From: Pseudomonas asplenii
GTDB lineage: Bacteria > Pseudomonadota > Gammaproteobacteria > Pseudomonadales > Pseudomonadaceae
Length of the DNA: 64,000 nt
Assembly: GCF_900105475.1 (NCBI RefSeq)
Contig: NZ_LT629777.1
Location: forward strand, 5,456,001 to 5,520,000
Direction of reading: 5' to 3'
This document shows positions 63,403-64,000 of the stretch, one piece after another. Below the pieces are notes generated by a model. It worked only from the letters and a program-made list of their open reading frames with translations, ran no database searches and was not told where the DNA came from. The position numbers and the translations under genes are program-made. Positions within the stretch are counted from its first letter, which is position 1; the number at the start of each line of letters is the position of its first letter.

Positions 63403-64000
63403 ATGACCCAACGATCCGTAATCAATGCTTCCGTCAGCCCCAAGGGCAGTCTTGAAACCCTTTCCCAACGGGAAGTGCAGCAACTGAGCGAAGCCGGCTC
63501 CGGCAGTATCTACACACTGTTCCGCCAGTGCGCCCTGGCCATCCTCAACACCGGCGCGCATGTCGACAATGCCAAAACCATCCTCGAAGCCTACAAGGAC
63601 TTCGAAATCCGTATTCACCAGCAGGACCGTGGCGTGCGCCTGGAACTGCTCAATGCCCCGGCCGATGCCTTCGTCGATGGCGAGATGATTGCCAGCACCC
63701 GGGAAATGCTCTTCAGCGCCCTGCGTGACATCGTCTACACCGAGAACGAGCTGGGCAGCCAGCGCATCGACCTGGAAAGTTCCCAGGGCATCACCGACTA
63801 CGTCTTCCACCTGCTGCGCAACGCCCGCACCCTGCGCCCCGGCCTTGAGCCGAAGATGGTGGTGTGCTGGGGCGGCCACTCGATCAGCAGCGAGGAATAC
63901 CAGTACACCAAGAAGGTCGGCCATGAGCTGGGCCTGCGCAGCCTGGATATCTGCACCGGCTGCGGCCCGGGCGTGATGAAGGGGCCGATGAAAGGCGCAA
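63403..64000 (+). CDS. ppnN: Nucleotide 5'-monophosphate nucleosidase PpnN, 5' part
   Basis: PpnN (YgdH) hydrolyses purine and pyrimidine 5'-monophosphates to base and ribose-5-phosphate and is regulated by (p)ppGpp in E. coli. The visible 199 residues start MTQRSVINASVSPKGSLETL and hold the N-terminal domain, then the start of the LOG/Rossmann domain (MVVCWGGHSISSEEYQYTKK, LDICTGCGPGVMKGPMKG). The family alignment from memory is close throughout. The gene runs off the right edge of the window. A 98-bp space separates it from the DeoR gene, so it is probably an independent transcript. Confidence 0.9.
   Translation, partial: MTQRSVINASVSPKGSLETLSQREVQQLSEAGSGSIYTLFRQCALAILNTGAHVDNAKTILEAYKDFEIRIHQQDRGVRLELLNAPADAFVDGEMIASTREMLFSALRDIVYTENELGSQRIDLESSQGITDYVFHLLRNARTLRPGLEPKMVVCWGGHSISSEEYQYTKKVGHELGLRSLDICTGCGPGVMKGPMKGA

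Noticed and set aside
1..64000. CRISPR arrays, tRNA/rRNA genes, intact insertion sequences or prophage
   Set aside because: No regular spaced repeats, cloverleaf sequences, transposase or phage structural genes were seen anywhere in the window.

Overview
This is a GC-rich chromosomal segment whose gene content points to a Pseudomonas of the fluorescens lineage. The evidence is a vreAIR-hxc type II secretion locus in the same gene order I recall for P. aeruginosa, fabV, an MHYT-GGDEF-EAL protein, several RND pumps and REP-type inverted repeats. Almost all genes share the GC-rich codon use. The clear exception is an AT-rich patch at about 29.2-30.9 kb.

Layout. 1-4.0 kb: 3' end of a periplasmic adaptor and a complete HAE1-type RND pump. 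4.1-14.4 kb: a complete Hxc-type type II secretion locus in several opposed transcription units (hxcT-X-Y-Z-Q-R-S and hxcP leftward, hxcV and hxcU-W rightward). 14.4-16.7 kb: its presumed regulators, anti-sigma VreR, sigma VreI and STN/TonB-like VreA. 16.8-23.5 kb: two small unknown genes (one behind a perfect 7-bp palindrome), tal, a c-di-GMP enzyme, a TerC/CBS membrane protein and a MerR regulator. 23.6-24.9 kb: an Old Yellow Enzyme relative. 24.9-29.0 kb: a PLD-type protein followed, in the same reading frame after one TGA, by a KAP NTPase; this is the best candidate for an uncharacterised (possibly defence) module. 29.1-31.0 kb: an AT-rich patch with a frameshifted MFS gene and about 700 bp of apparently non-coding DNA. 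31.0-37.4 kb: a DUF1275 protein, then a translationally coupled flavin amine/amino-acid oxidase and 2-oxoacid decarboxylase, then a secreted TPR protein. 37.6-44.5 kb: two paralogous lipoproteins and a second RND tripartite pump. 44.6-54.5 kb: flavin reductase, TetR/SDR pair, EamA exporter/Lrp pair, a Cys-rich permease, selU-selD, an AraC remnant, fabV and a PAS-GGDEF cyclase. 54.9-63.3 kb: a catabolic operon (DHDPS-family lyase, Fe-ADH, DUF1537 kinase, PdxA2, SSS symporter, intracellular sialidase-fold protein, SDR, DeoR regulator) for an unidentified acid sugar. 63.4 kb to the end: the 5' part of ppnN.

How the genes work together. The Vre proteins probably control the Hxc secreton, and a PhoB-like box lies before hxcT. 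The oxidase plus decarboxylase would turn an amino acid into an aldehyde through its 2-oxo acid. In the last operon the symporter brings in a substrate, the sialidase-like protein, dehydrogenases and aldolase remodel it, and DUF1537 kinase plus PdxA2 would send a four-carbon acid to triose phosphate. No tRNA, rRNA, CRISPR array, intact insertion sequence or prophage was seen. All functional calls come from reading motifs by eye; no database search was run.
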